A stretch of DNA of 64,000 nucleotides from UBA940 sp045613745 (GCA_045613745.1 JAZLBP010000009.1:109098-173097); one strand, 5' to 3'. Numbered from the stretch's first letter, positions 1-9,753 are shown. A program made the numbers and translations. Notes: generated by a model not told the origin, from the sequence alone.

Positions 1-422
1 ACATCCTCGGATACACCGACTACATCGACGGCACCCCCTTTGAGCGCGGACGCACTACCATCGCCTACTCTCCTTCGGCTACGGCTGCAGTATGGATTGA
101 TGCCCACCACAAGGGTTTTGCGGCAAGGCTTGTGACCCGCTACGTAAGCAAGCAGTATCTGACCAATGGAGAGTACGAGGATTTGAGTCTGCCCCGCTAC
201 TGCGTAACCGACCTACATCTTGGTTACACCCTGCACACCAAAAGCATCGAGCGCGTGCAGTTTGGCGTCAAGATAAGCAACCTCTTCAACGCGCAGTATA
301 TATCAAGCGGCTATGGCGGCTCGTGGATGGAGGGCCCCACCCTCGCCGACCGCAAGTCGTGGGCCTGCTACTTCCCCCAAGCCGGAATCTCGGCCCTCGG
401 AAGTGTTACGGTTTACTTCTAA
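1..422 (+). CDS. TonB-dependent receptor, C-terminal fragment (5' end outside window)
   Basis: The frame is open from base 3 to the stop at 420-422 and enters from outside the window, giving about 139 residues. The translation alternates short strands rich in aromatic and polar residues, contains an 'NLFNAQY' segment typical of the last strands of TonB-dependent outer-membrane barrels, and ends in a terminal Phe (VTVYF), as expected for a BAM-inserted barrel. The substrate cannot be told because the plug domain is missing. It is followed directly by a bidirectional terminator and converges with the polysaccharide locus. Family assignment is from sequence character only. Confidence 0.8.
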   Translation, partial: ILGYTDYIDGTPFERGRTTIAYSPSATAAVWIDAHHKGFAARLVTRYVSKQYLTNGEYEDLSLPRYCVTDLHLGYTLHTKSIERVQFGVKISNLFNAQYISSGYGGSWMEGPTLADRKSWACYFPQAGISALGSVTVYF

Positions 423-430
423 CAAAAAAA

Positions 431-470
431 AACTGGGTTGCTCCACTGCGGGGCAACCCAGTTTTTTTGT
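431..470. terminator. Bidirectional rho-independent terminator between receptor and rfbB
   Basis: A 9-bp perfect stem (CTGGGTTGC at 433-441 with GCAACCCAG at 453-461) is flanked by an A-run on the left and a T-run on the right. It can therefore end both the receptor transcript (plus) and the long polysaccharide transcript (minus). The stem-loop is strikingly similar, loop included, to the hairpin at 25960-25987. Confidence 0.85.
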
Positions 471-486
471 ATGGCGATTGTAGAAT

Positions 487-1500
487 CTACTTTGTAAGAC
501 GCGCCAGATACCAGCGTACGGTGCGTGTGAGTCCCTCGGCAAACGATGTGCGGGGAGTCCAGCCAAGTTCGCGTTGGAGTTTCGACGAGTCGATGGCATA
601 GCGCAAGTCGTGACCCGCGCGGTCGGTAACATAGGTAATAAGGCTCTCGGAGGCACCCTCGGCGCGGCCAAGTTCGCGGTCGGTGATGCGAATCAGCGTG
701 CGCACAAGGTCGATGTTGCGCCACTCGTTGTTGCCACCCACATTATAACTCTCGCCGTCGGCACCATTATGGAACACCAAGTCCAAAGCCTCGGCGTGGT
801 CCTCGACATAGAGCCAGTCGCGCACATTGGCACCCGTACCATAGACGGGCAGAGGGCGACCCTCAACAATATTCTGGATGAACAACGGAATCAGTTTCTC
901 GGGGTATTGCGCAGGGCCATAGTTGTTCGAGCAGTTGGTGATAACCACAGGTAGGCCATAGGTGTCGTGGAAGGCACGCACAAAGTGGTCGCTCGACGCC
1001 TTGCTCGCGCTATAAGGGCTGTGGGGAGCATAGGGGGTCTGCTCGGTGAACATTCCGCCATCCAGCGGCAGAGCGCCATACACCTCGTCGGTCGAGATGT
1101 GGTGGAAACGTTTACCCTCGAAACCAGACTCACTCGCACGCCAACTCTCGCACGCCGCGTGCAGCAGAGTCAGAGTGCCCATAACATTGGTACGAGCAAA
1201 GGCTGTTGGGTCGGCAATACTGCGGTCGACGTGGCTCTCGGCCGCAAGGTGGAGCACGCCGTCGATATTATATTTACGGAGAATCTCGGCCACGCGCACT
1301 GCGTCACAGATGTCGGCTTGCTCGAAGCAATAGTTCGCCTCGGAAGCTACATCGGCAAGATTATCGAGATTGCCCGCATAGGTCAGGCAGTCGAGATTCA
1401 CAATGCGATAGTCGGGATAGCGTTGCACCAATCGGCGCACAACGTGGCTACCGATAAATCCCGCGCCACCCGTAACAAGTATATTCCTACGAAAAGTCAT
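487..1500 (-). CDS. rfbB: dTDP-glucose 4,6-dehydratase
   Basis: Converts dTDP-glucose to dTDP-4-keto-6-deoxyglucose, the branch point to rhamnose, fucose, Fuc3NAc and other deoxysugars. The 337-residue protein has the Rossmann NAD motif GGAGFIG at residues 11-17, the catalytic T-D-E triad segment (HISTDEVYG, about 135-142) and the YSASK catalytic Tyr163/Lys167. Length is typical of RmlB. It lies one base after rfbA on the same strand and is the last gene of the polysaccharide locus. rfbC and rfbD do not follow, so the final dTDP-sugar cannot be inferred from this window. Confidence 0.97.
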   Translation of the reverse strand: MTFRRNILVTGGAGFIGSHVVRRLVQRYPDYRIVNLDCLTYAGNLDNLADVASEANYCFEQADICDAVRVAEILRKYNIDGVLHLAAESHVDRSIADPTAFARTNVMGTLTLLHAACESWRASESGFEGKRFHHISTDEVYGALPLDGGMFTEQTPYAPHSPYSASKASSDHFVRAFHDTYGLPVVITNCSNNYGPAQYPEKLIPLFIQNIVEGRPLPVYGTGANVRDWLYVEDHAEALDLVFHNGADGESYNVGGNNEWRNIDLVRTLIRITDRELGRAEGASESLITYVTDRAGHDLRYAIDSSKLQRELGWTPRTSFAEGLTRTVRWYLARLTK

Positions 1501-1501
1501 T

Positions 1502-2383
<882 letters not shown>

Positions 2384-2421
2384 AACGTGTTAGAATTTCG
2401 GATTTCTTTCAAATACAAGTG

Positions 2422-2450
2422 CAAAGATACTCTTAATTAGTTCAAGAGTA
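2422..2450 (-). promoter_or_regulatory. Promoter of rfbAB overlapped by an inverted repeat
   Basis: On the minus strand a perfect Bacteroidetes -7 element TATCTTTG occupies 2429-2422, about 40 nt upstream of the rfbA ATG. A 7-bp inverted repeat (TACTCTT at 2428-2434 and AAGAGTA at 2444-2450, 9-nt spacer) overlaps the element's upstream edge. I see no good -33 TTTG at the usual distance, so the promoter may be weak or activator-dependent. The repeat could be an operator. Confidence 0.55.
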
Positions 2451-2480
2451 ACACTTTTTTTGATAAATTTTGTGGTATTT

Positions 2481-2894
2481 TCAGCCATACGACAATTTAT
2501 TTTGCACCAATCGCAGGCGTTGACGCCACGCCGAGCCGCTGCGATTGAACTCTTGGTCACGACTACAAAGCGTGTCGGCAAGGATTCGCTCGGCAAAACG
2601 TTCGGCAAGAAAGGCCGACACTTTGAACTGTTGCTCACTGCGGCGCTCGATGGCCTCGACACTCAGCGTCCATTGCAACAGAAGTTTGCGCGACGGACGC
2701 AGCTCGCAGGTAAGTCCCATCACTACATCGTACACCACAGCCAGCACACCCTCACGCGCCGAGGCACTAAACAAGGCTTGCCACTGCGACTCGGACAACG
2801 ACTCGGACAGCGACGCATCCAACTCTGCGGTGGCAACAACACTCCTCAAAGCCGAGGTCAGGGCTCTATGCACTTGCTGCATTTTAGGATTCAA
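2481..2894 (-). pseudogene. Truncated nucleotidyltransferase-like gene (NTP_transf_5 family remnant)
   Basis: The frame encodes 137 residues. Residues 30-90 resemble the N-terminal helical part of the 'uncharacterised nucleotidyltransferase' family common in Bacteroidales surface-polysaccharide loci (LFSASAREGVLAVVYD, then a K-L-L-L-Q-W segment). The expected catalytic core (LKG, then G-D-I-D) never appears: the frame runs into unrelated sequence and stops at 2481. An adjacent frame around 2550-2600 carries 'RFVVVTKSSIAAARRG', weakly like the missing LKG region, which suggests a frameshift plus a 3' deletion. The start overlaps the 3' end of the upstream glycosyltransferase by 11 bp, so it was once translationally coupled. 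Confidence 0.6.
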
Positions 2895-4140
2895 TCAGAT
2901 GGGTTAAGGTGTTAATATTTTGGGCAAACGAAAAGTTCTCGGTACAATATTTTCGGCCATTGGCGCCCATTGTGCGTAATTGTTCGCTCGGAAGTTGCGA
3001 CATACCTATTATCGCATCGGCAAGAGCCTCACTTGCGCCCGCAGGCACCGACTCTCCGCACCGAGCCTCGCGTATAATCTCGGCTCCATCGCCGTTGAGC
3101 ATAGCCAGCACAGGGCGACCCGCCGACATATAGGCCTGCAACTTGGCAGGACAGGTTAGGTTGAAGATTGAGCAATCCTTCAATGCCAAATAGAGCACAT
3201 CGGCAGCGGCAAAGAATCGACCCATAGACTCCAACGGGTGACGTCCCAAGCAGTGGACCATATCGGCAAGTTCATTCTCGGCAATATAGCGTTCGACCCA
3301 CTCGCGTTTGCGACCATCGCCCACAATCAGCAGATGGATATCGCGGTAGCCTCTGTCACGGATAATTCGAAAAGCCTCCAACGTGTGGTCGAAGTCTTGC
3401 GACTCGCCCACATTGCCCGCAAACATAATTCGGAAGCCCTCGGGCAGAGGGGGCAGAGTGTATTCGGTGTTCTTGGTCAAGCCATCATCGGCCCAGTTGG
3501 GAAAATACACCAACTTCGAGGAAAAATCGCCCTTCTCGCAGATGGAGCGGCCAAAACCCCTGGAACTTATCAGAATCCTATCCGAAGCCTTGTAGCACCT
3601 CTTTGCCAAATGCTCAAACACTCCGAGGATGTGTCTATTGGTAATACCGCCCGCCACCTCCAAGCTCTCGGGCCAGAGATCGAGCACCCAAAAAAGGAGT
3701 TTGGTGCGAGGACGCAGAACCTTAATTATCAGCGCAGGCAAGCCGACAGTAATGGGGCTCACCTGATGGACTATTACCACATCGTATCGGTCAAACAACG
3801 CCATAAACAGTGCTCTAATGCAGGCCGTCAGCGCAAAACTCAAATAATTAAGAGCCAAGCGCACACCACTACCGCTTCCGCGCGGAATCACCGCTGTGCG
3901 AATCACCTTGACGCCACGAACAATCTCCCTACGGCGGCGAAACAGACCATAGCCCTTGTAGAACTTTCCCTGCGGATAGTTCGGGATGTCGCTCAACGCC
4001 GTAACATCGTAGCCACGCGCGGCAAGCTCAAATGCGGTGTCGTTGCATTTGAAATCCTCGGGCGCGAAGTGCGGCGAGATGAGCAGAATTCTTGTGGGAG
4101 CAGTGGGGGCACTCATACTGAGTTGTGTTATTTGCGCCAA
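2884..4140 (-). CDS. Glycosyltransferase family 4, WbuB-like (candidate L-FucNAc transferase)
   Basis: GT-B fold transferase of 418 residues. It has the N-terminal 'LLISPHFAPE' opening, a W-V-L-D-L-W-P-E-S segment near residue 150 characteristic of the WbuB/FnlX group, and a C-terminal nucleotide-binding half with FAGNVGESQ (about 240). The start overlaps the fnlC stop by 13 bp; Met9 (4116) is an alternative start. WbuB proteins normally accompany fnlABC and are proposed to add L-FucNAc, so the neighbourhood supports this donor. The linkage made cannot be read from sequence. Confidence 0.85.
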   Translation of the reverse strand: MAQITQLSMSAPTAPTRILLISPHFAPEDFKCNDTAFELAARGYDVTALSDIPNYPQGKFYKGYGLFRRRREIVRGVKVIRTAVIPRGSGSGVRLALNYLSFALTACIRALFMALFDRYDVVIVHQVSPITVGLPALIIKVLRPRTKLLFWVLDLWPESLEVAGGITNRHILGVFEHLAKRCYKASDRILISSRGFGRSICEKGDFSSKLVYFPNWADDGLTKNTEYTLPPLPEGFRIMFAGNVGESQDFDHTLEAFRIIRDRGYRDIHLLIVGDGRKREWVERYIAENELADMVHCLGRHPLESMGRFFAAADVLYLALKDCSIFNLTCPAKLQAYMSAGRPVLAMLNGDGAEIIREARCGESVPAGASEALADAIIGMSQLPSEQLRTMGANGRKYCTENFSFAQNINTLTHLIES

Positions 4141-5303
4141 ACCATTTTGTTGACCACACCCGTATAGGATTGGATGATTTTCACCACTTTGGTCGATACA
4201 TTCTCGTCGGTATAGTCGGGTACGGGGATACCGTTATCCTCATTTTTAACCATCTCGACAGCAGTGTCAACGGCCTGCAACAGCGACTCCTCGTCGATAC
4301 CTGCCAGAATGAAGCAACCCTTGTCCAAAGCCTCGGGGCGCTCGGTCGAGGTGCGGATACACACCGCAGGGAACGAACGGCCGACACTTGTAAAGAACGA
4401 ACTCTCCTCGGGCAGCGTACCCGAATCCGACACAACGGCAAAAGCATTCATCTGCAAGCAGTTGTAGTCGTGGAAACCGAGCGGTTCGTGCTGAATCACG
4501 CGAGGATCAAGTTGGAATCCGCTTGCAGCCAAGCGGTTGCGGCTGCGGGGGTGGCACGAGTAGAGAATAGGCATATCGTACTTTTCGGCCAACTTATTGA
4601 TGGCTAAAAAAAGGCTTGTAAAGTTCTTGGCGGTGTCGATATTCTCCTCGCGGTGGGCCGACAGCAGGATGTAACCTCCCTTCTGCAAACCAAGTCGCGA
4701 GTGGATGTCGCTGGCCTCAATCTCGGCCAGGTTTTCGTGCAACACCTCGGCCATAGGCGAACCCGTAACAAAGGTGCGTTGGGGTGCCACGCCACTTGCA
4801 TTCAGGTAGCGACGCGCGTGCTCCGAGTAGCACATATTCACATCCGAGATGATGTCCACAATGCGGCGGTTGGTCTCCTCGGGCAGACACTCGTCAAAAC
4901 AACGATTACCCGCCTCCATATGGAAGATGGGAATGTGCAGACGTTTGGCACCGATAACCGAAAGACACGAATTGGTATCGCCCAACACCAACACAGCGTC
5001 GGGTTTGATTTGAGCCATCAGCTTGTACGAAGCATTGATAATATTGCCCATAGTTGCGCCAAGGTCATCACCTACGGCATCCATATAGACCTCGGGGGCG
5101 GCTATTTTAAAATCGCGGAAGAACACGCCGTTGAGGTTGTAGTCGTAGTTTTGGCCCGTATGTGCAAGGATGCAGTCGAAATACTTGCGACATTTGTTGA
5201 TTACCGCAGCAAGGCGGATGATTTCGGGACGGGTGCCCACAACAATAAGGAGTTTGAGTTTACCGTTATCGGCAAACTTCACATCCGTGTAATTCAGTTC
5301 CAT
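4128..5303 (-). CDS. fnlC: UDP-N-acetylglucosamine 2-epimerase family protein, FnlC/CapG-type (UDP-L-FucNAc synthesis)
   Basis: Last enzyme of UDP-L-FucNAc synthesis, epimerising C2 of the 6-deoxy-talose-configured intermediate. The 391-residue protein opens with 'LLIVVGTRPEIIR' and contains the family segments G-D-T-N-S, F-H-M-E-A-G-N-R, the LSAHREEN motif and S-D-S-G-T-L-P-E-E near the C-terminus. The frame is open further upstream, but that part is antisense-like and overlaps the preceding gene, so I chose the Met at 5303, where the conserved domain begins. It overlaps the preceding glycosyltransferase by 10 bp. With fnlA and fnlB it forms a complete pathway, although a glycosyltransferase gene is inserted between fnlB and fnlC. 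Confidence 0.92.
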   Translation of the reverse strand: MELNYTDVKFADNGKLKLLIVVGTRPEIIRLAAVINKCRKYFDCILAHTGQNYDYNLNGVFFRDFKIAAPEVYMDAVGDDLGATMGNIINASYKLMAQIKPDAVLVLGDTNSCLSVIGAKRLHIPIFHMEAGNRCFDECLPEETNRRIVDIISDVNMCYSEHARRYLNASGVAPQRTFVTGSPMAEVLHENLAEIEASDIHSRLGLQKGGYILLSAHREENIDTAKNFTSLFLAINKLAEKYDMPILYSCHPRSRNRLAASGFQLDPRVIQHEPLGFHDYNCLQMNAFAVVSDSGTLPEESSFFTSVGRSFPAVCIRTSTERPEALDKGCFILAGIDEESLLQAVDTAVEMVKNEDNGIPVPDYTDENVSTKVVKIIQSYTGVVNKMVWRK

Positions 5304-6232
5304 ATACTCGTTTTGAATATCTTTTTCACAATTATTTTGAGGATTACAACCACCGAGGGACACCTCAAATGCAGCAGGCGGTGGGCCACCGAAGGCGAAG
5401 GGATTCGGCCTCGACGGACATAGCGGTTGTAGAGCGCTATCATTCCGCTCTGCTTCTCGGCAGGGCAATGCAACACCACAACGGGGTTGTACTTGTAGTT
5501 GGTACTCACAAGTCGGAAAGTGCCAGTCCAATAGCGGCAGACATAGGCGCCCGCATTCTTAACTACACCTGCAAGTCGGTGGGCAGCAATAACCGTAATA
5601 AACTCGTCACCCTGCGAGGTCTTAAAGCCACGAGCCATCATCTCGGAGTAAATCTTGACGCACTCCTCAACAAATCGCACGCTGTCGGCGGCACTCGCAG
5701 CATAAAACTCGCCACCATAGTGTGTCACACCCTTGCAATCATCACACAGGGATTCCACCTCGCCAAGCAGGCGGCGATAATCGGCATTTGCAAGGCTGTG
5801 GTTTATGTCGTAGAGCAATATATGGTGCTCGCACTCGCGCCAAATGTCATCAAAACTACTCTGAACATAGACATCGGCATCCAGCCAAGCATAGTAGTCG
5901 TAATCAAGATGGCTAACGGCCTTGGATAGCGCACACAGCTTGTAGAAAGCCAACGACCACGCATACTCGCCGCCAAAGTTAAACTCATCGAAGGGGAAAC
6001 TCAGAATCTTCACACCCGCCGAGGTCAAAAGGTGGTTGTACGGCGAGGGTATGGTGATGTTTGTCACAACCGCAACGTCGGTACTCTCGCCACAATGCGC
6101 ACGCGCCGACACAGCAGCCACACAGCAGTTTTTCAGATAGAGTTCCACCTGATGTATCGCCTTGCCGATATTTACGCCCGAGTTGAAACTCTCGACGTAG
6201 GCGTACGGTATTAGAATCAAGCCCCGGCGCAT
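5294..6232 (-). CDS. Putative GT-A glycosyltransferase of unrecognised family
   Basis: A 312-residue protein with a central 'YYAWLDADVYV' segment (about residue 113-123). The D-A-D is a likely DxD metal/nucleotide-sugar motif, preceded by a hydrophobic strand, as in GT-A transferases. 'HYGGEFYAASAAD' (about 170) and 'QGDEFIT' (about 205) resemble acceptor-side and general-base regions of such enzymes, but I do not recognise a named family. A basic, hydrophobic C-terminal tail (about 285-312) may attach it to the membrane. It sits between fnlB (11-bp gap) and fnlC (10-bp overlap), so it is co-translated with UDP-FucNAc synthesis and is probably part of the same repeat-unit assembly. Confidence 0.65.
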   Translation of the reverse strand: MRRGLILIPYAYVESFNSGVNIGKAIHQVELYLKNCCVAAVSARAHCGESTDVAVVTNITIPSPYNHLLTSAGVKILSFPFDEFNFGGEYAWSLAFYKLCALSKAVSHLDYDYYAWLDADVYVQSSFDDIWRECEHHILLYDINHSLANADYRRLLGEVESLCDDCKGVTHYGGEFYAASAADSVRFVEECVKIYSEMMARGFKTSQGDEFITVIAAHRLAGVVKNAGAYVCRYWTGTFRLVSTNYKYNPVVVLHCPAEKQSGMIALYNRYVRRGRIPSPSVAHRLLHLRCPSVVVILKIIVKKIFKTSIWN

Positions 6233-6243
6233 ACTCCAAAGGT

Positions 6244-7458
6244 CTATTTCACTACGGGTTCGAAGTAGGTGTCGGGACGAGCGGGGTCAAAACACTCGCT
6301 CGACCATATTACAGTCACAAGGTCGTCGGTTTCCGATAGGTTGACAAGGTTGTGGGTATAACCCGGCAGCGCCTGAACAACCTCAAGTCGTGAGCCGATT
6401 ACCTCCCACTCTGCCACCTCGCCCGTCAGCACATTGCGCTGTTGAACAAGGCCGTGGCCCGCAACAACGACAAATTGCTCCCACTTGGAGTTGTGCCAAT
6501 GCTCACCCTTGGTAACTTTGGGCTTGCTGATATTTATGCTCACCTGACCTGCGTCCACACTCTTAATCAGTTCGGTGAAACTGCCGCGCTCGTCGATGTT
6601 CATCTTCAAAGGGAAGGCCGCCTTGGCGGTGGGAAGGTACGACAAGTAGGTCGAGTAGAGTTTCGAGGCGAACGAGCCAGCGGGGATTGAGGGCATAACC
6701 AGGGTCGAGGGTTGCGCCTTGAAGGAGTTCAACAGTTCAACTATCTCGCCCAAAGTAACGTAGTGCGTAACGGGTACTGCACAATAGCGGCCCGTCGGAG
6801 TTGGCACGGCTTGCGCTCCGTCAAACTCGCAGTGGTGTTCCTTGCCCACAAGCGCAGCAATCATCTCATCCACAAGGTCGTCGATGTAGAGCAGTTCGAG
6901 TTGGGTTTCGGGGTTGTCCACGCGAATGGGAAGCTCGTTGGCAATATTATTGCAGAAGGTTGCCACCACCGAGTTGTAGTTGGGGCGACACCACTTGCCA
7001 AACAGATTAGGGAAACGATAGACCAACACACGCGCGCCGGTACGCGCCGCGTAGTCGAAGAAAAGCTCCTCGCCTGCCCTCTTGCTTCGGCCATACTCAC
7101 CCTCGGCATAGCGACCTACAAGCGAGGCCTGAATCGAACTCGCCAACATTACGGGACAGCGGTTGCCACACCCTTCGAGCGCAGCAAGCAGCGTGGAGGC
7201 AAAACCAAAGTTGCCCGCCATAAACTCCTCGGAGTTTTGCGGGCGATTGACTCCAGCAAGGTTGAACACAAAGTCCGCCTTGCAACAATACTCTTCGAGC
7301 AACTCGGCCGAGGAGTCAACATCATACTCCATAATTTGGCTGATGGTAACTCCGCCATAAAAGCGCGCCTTGCTCTCCTTTATATTTTGGAGTTGGGCGA
7401 CAAGGTTTTGACCAACAAAACCTTTGGCGCCCGTTACAAGAATTTTCATACTCTGCAA
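6244..7458 (-). CDS. fnlB: UDP-2-acetamido-2,6-dideoxy-hexulose reductase/epimerase, FnlB/CapF-type
   Basis: Second enzyme of UDP-L-FucNAc synthesis. The 404-residue protein has two parts. An N-terminal SDR half starts 'MKILVTGAKGFVGQN' (residues 4-18), preceded by an alternative Met1. A C-terminal cupin follows, beginning near residue 290 ('ERGSFTEL') and carrying the metal-binding segment G-E-H-W-H-N-S-K-W-E-Q-F near 320. This two-domain architecture is diagnostic of CapF/FnlB, where the cupin epimerises and the SDR domain reduces C4 with NADPH. It is spaced 8 bp from fnlA. The in-frame Met four codons in (7449) is also possible. Confidence 0.95.
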   Translation of the reverse strand: MQSMKILVTGAKGFVGQNLVAQLQNIKESKARFYGGVTISQIMEYDVDSSAELLEEYCCKADFVFNLAGVNRPQNSEEFMAGNFGFASTLLAALEGCGNRCPVMLASSIQASLVGRYAEGEYGRSKRAGEELFFDYAARTGARVLVYRFPNLFGKWCRPNYNSVVATFCNNIANELPIRVDNPETQLELLYIDDLVDEMIAALVGKEHHCEFDGAQAVPTPTGRYCAVPVTHYVTLGEIVELLNSFKAQPSTLVMPSIPAGSFASKLYSTYLSYLPTAKAAFPLKMNIDERGSFTELIKSVDAGQVSINISKPKVTKGEHWHNSKWEQFVVVAGHGLVQQRNVLTGEVAEWEVIGSRLEVVQALPGYTHNLVNLSETDDLVTVIWSSECFDPARPDTYFEPVVK

Positions 7459-7466
7459 AAAGGGGA

Positions 7467-8540
7467 TTACTCCGAACGAATCTCTCGTCTTTTGGTGCGG
7501 GGTTGCAGACCCAAATCCTCGCGGATGAAACGCAATTTGAGCAGTAACTCCTTCATACCCTCGACATCCAGACGACGGGTGTTGTGCGAGTGGTAGTCTT
7601 CGAGTTTCGACACAGCCTCGTTGCCGTCGGTAAAGAATTTCTCGTAGTTCAAATCGCGGTTGTCGCAGGGGATACGATAGTAGTCGCCCATATCGATAGC
7701 CTTGGCCATCTCCTCGCGGGTGACAAGGGTTTCGTAGAGTTTTTCTCCGTGACGCGTACCGATAACACGCACCTCGGTTTGGGCATATTTGGGATCAACC
7801 TTCGCATAGGTCTGTTTGAGTGCCTCGGCCAGCACCTCCAAAGTTGCAGCGGGGGCCTTCTGCACAAACAGGTCGCCGTTCTCGCCGTGGGTGAAGGCAT
7901 AGATAACCAAATCCACAGCGCCGTCCAGCGTCATCATAAAGCGAGTCATATTGGGGTCGGTTATGGTGATGGGGTTACCCTGCTCCATCTGCTCAACCCA
8001 CAAAGGGATTACCGAGCCGCGGCTGGCCATCACATTGCCGTAACGGGTGCAGCAGATGGTGGTCGGTGAATCCTGACCCAGCTCGCGGCCCTTGGTTATG
8101 GCAACCTTCTCCATCAGCGCCTTGCTGATACCCATCGCATTGATGGGATAAGCAGCCTTGTCAGTCGAGAGCACAACCACGTTTTTGACGCCGTGCTCTA
8201 TGGCCGATAGCAACACATTGTTGGTGCCGATGACGTTGGTCATCGTGGCCTCCATCGGGAAGAACTCGCACGAAGGCACCTGTTTGAGTGCCGCCGCCGA
8301 GAAGACATAGTCCACGCCGCGCATAGCCACATCGATTGACGCCTTTTCGCGCACGTTGCCGATGTAGAATTTCACCTTGGGATTTTGCAGCGCGTGGCGC
8401 ATATCGTCCTGCTTTTTCTCGTCGCGCGAGAAGATGCGAATCTCCTTGATGTCGCTATCCAAAAAGCGTCGAAGTACGGCATTGCCAAAGCTGCCGGTGC
8501 CACCCGTAATCAATAAGATTTTGTCCTTGAAAATTGACAT
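7467..8540 (-). CDS. fnlA: UDP-GlcNAc 4,6-dehydratase (5-inverting), FnlA/CapE-type
   Basis: First step to UDP-L-FucNAc: removes water from UDP-GlcNAc and inverts C5. The 357-residue extended SDR has the dinucleotide motif TGGTGSFG at about 12-19 and 'SAAALKQVP' near 80. At the catalytic site it has 'YPINAMGISKALMEK', in which Met occupies the usual Tyr position before the S-K pair. That substitution is known for CapE-type enzymes and separates them from PseB-type enzymes. The C-terminal 'GTRHGEKLYETL' is also typical. fnlA, fnlB and fnlC together fix the sugar as UDP-L-FucNAc. Confidence 0.96.
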   Translation of the reverse strand: MSIFKDKILLITGGTGSFGNAVLRRFLDSDIKEIRIFSRDEKKQDDMRHALQNPKVKFYIGNVREKASIDVAMRGVDYVFSAAALKQVPSCEFFPMEATMTNVIGTNNVLLSAIEHGVKNVVVLSTDKAAYPINAMGISKALMEKVAITKGRELGQDSPTTICCTRYGNVMASRGSVIPLWVEQMEQGNPITITDPNMTRFMMTLDGAVDLVIYAFTHGENGDLFVQKAPAATLEVLAEALKQTYAKVDPKYAQTEVRVIGTRHGEKLYETLVTREEMAKAIDMGDYYRIPCDNRDLNYEKFFTDGNEAVSKLEDYHSHNTRRLDVEGMKELLLKLRFIREDLGLQPRTKRREIRSE

Positions 8541-8544
8541 ATTT

Positions 8545-9750
8545 TTATTTTGAGTTTCTATTAATTATTTCGTCGTATAGTTCGATGTAGCGTCGGAAGT
8601 TCTTCTGCTTGTCGAACAGTTTTTCGGCACGTTTGCGACACGCCTTGGAGTAATGGCTGCGTCCTTTGAGGGCAATCTGCTCGACCGCCTTGCACAGAGC
8701 CTCCACATCTCCTTGCTCCACCACGATGCCCGTATCTGCACTCACCGCCTCGGGACTGCCGCCCGTACGATAGGTCACAACGGGAGTGCCGGATGCCATA
8801 GCTTCGAGGTTAGTGGTGGGAAAGGTGTCGGCATAGGTTGCATTGACAAACACCGTCGCCTGCGAATAGAGTTCGGCAAGCTGCTCGGCAGTATCGGTGC
8901 GTCCGATACCCACCATACCCTCGGGAAGTTGTCGCAGTTGCTCGTCGGACAGACCAACAAGCACAATCTCAAACCGCGAGGCATCCAATCTGCGGTGGAG
9001 TTCACAAAAATCCGCAAAGCCCTTTGAGTCGGTCCAGCGGTTTGCCACACCTATAACCCGATATGGAGGTGTACTCTCCCCCTCCGAGGCACAAAAGCGC
9101 GATAAGTTCACGCCATTATTGATAACCCTGCACTCGGCGTCACGCAGAATCGACTTTTCGACCAGTTTTTTCAGCCACTCCGACACCGCCACTATGTGCA
9201 GGTTGTGGTTGGCGGCATACAACGAGGCTTTGAGTCGGAAGTTGCGCTGCGAGGAGTCGCCCACACGCGAGATGGGATACTGCGCCAATCCGCGACACGA
9301 ACCACACTCCGTCTGCCATCGGTCACACCCAACCTCGGAAAAGTGGGCGCAGTGACCCGTCATTGCCCAGCAGTCGTGCAGTGTCCACACCACGGGAATA
9401 TCCCTTCGGTTGAGGTAGTCAAACAGGACTTTATAGTTGAGGTAGTATCCGTGCAGGTTATGTAGATGAACAACATCGGGGCGGAGTTGTTCGATTTGTC
9501 GCACCAGACGTTTGGTTGCAATCAGCGAACCTCGTCCGTGGAGGTCAAACAACTGCGAAAGCACAAGGTGCCACAGTTGGCCCAAAGGTGTGCCCACCCT
9601 TATCAGATTCGAACGGCTGGGTGCGGCATTACGTCCATAAGCTATGTAGCTCTCCCATCCGTCGGCCATCGCCATCGCACCAATCTGCTCGGCAATACGT
9701 CCTGTCGAGCCCCAGTTGGCGGTGCTGTTTATCTGCAAAAGTTTCGGCAT
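8545..9750 (-). CDS. Glycosyltransferase family 4
   Basis: A 401-residue GT-B enzyme. The N-terminal half contains 'VHLHNLHGYYLNY' (about 100) and 'TLHDCWAMTGHCAHF' (about 125), with a Cys-rich patch (C-D-R-W-Q-T-E-C-G-S-C) typical of a subgroup of Bacteroidetes polysaccharide transferases. The C-terminal half has 'GVANRWTDSKGF' and the retaining-GT4 E-x7-E region 'NLEAMASGTPVVTYRTGG'. It has no signal peptide or membrane segment and should act at the inner face of the inner membrane on the undecaprenyl-linked intermediate. Spacing of 3-4 bp to both neighbours indicates a single operon. Donor and acceptor are unknown. Confidence 0.88.
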   Translation of the reverse strand: MPKLLQINSTANWGSTGRIAEQIGAMAMADGWESYIAYGRNAAPSRSNLIRVGTPLGQLWHLVLSQLFDLHGRGSLIATKRLVRQIEQLRPDVVHLHNLHGYYLNYKVLFDYLNRRDIPVVWTLHDCWAMTGHCAHFSEVGCDRWQTECGSCRGLAQYPISRVGDSSQRNFRLKASLYAANHNLHIVAVSEWLKKLVEKSILRDAECRVINNGVNLSRFCASEGESTPPYRVIGVANRWTDSKGFADFCELHRRLDASRFEIVLVGLSDEQLRQLPEGMVGIGRTDTAEQLAELYSQATVFVNATYADTFPTTNLEAMASGTPVVTYRTGGSPEAVSADTGIVVEQGDVEALCKAVEQIALKGRSHYSKACRKRAEKLFDKQKNFRRYIELYDEIINRNSK

Positions 9751-9753
9751 AAA

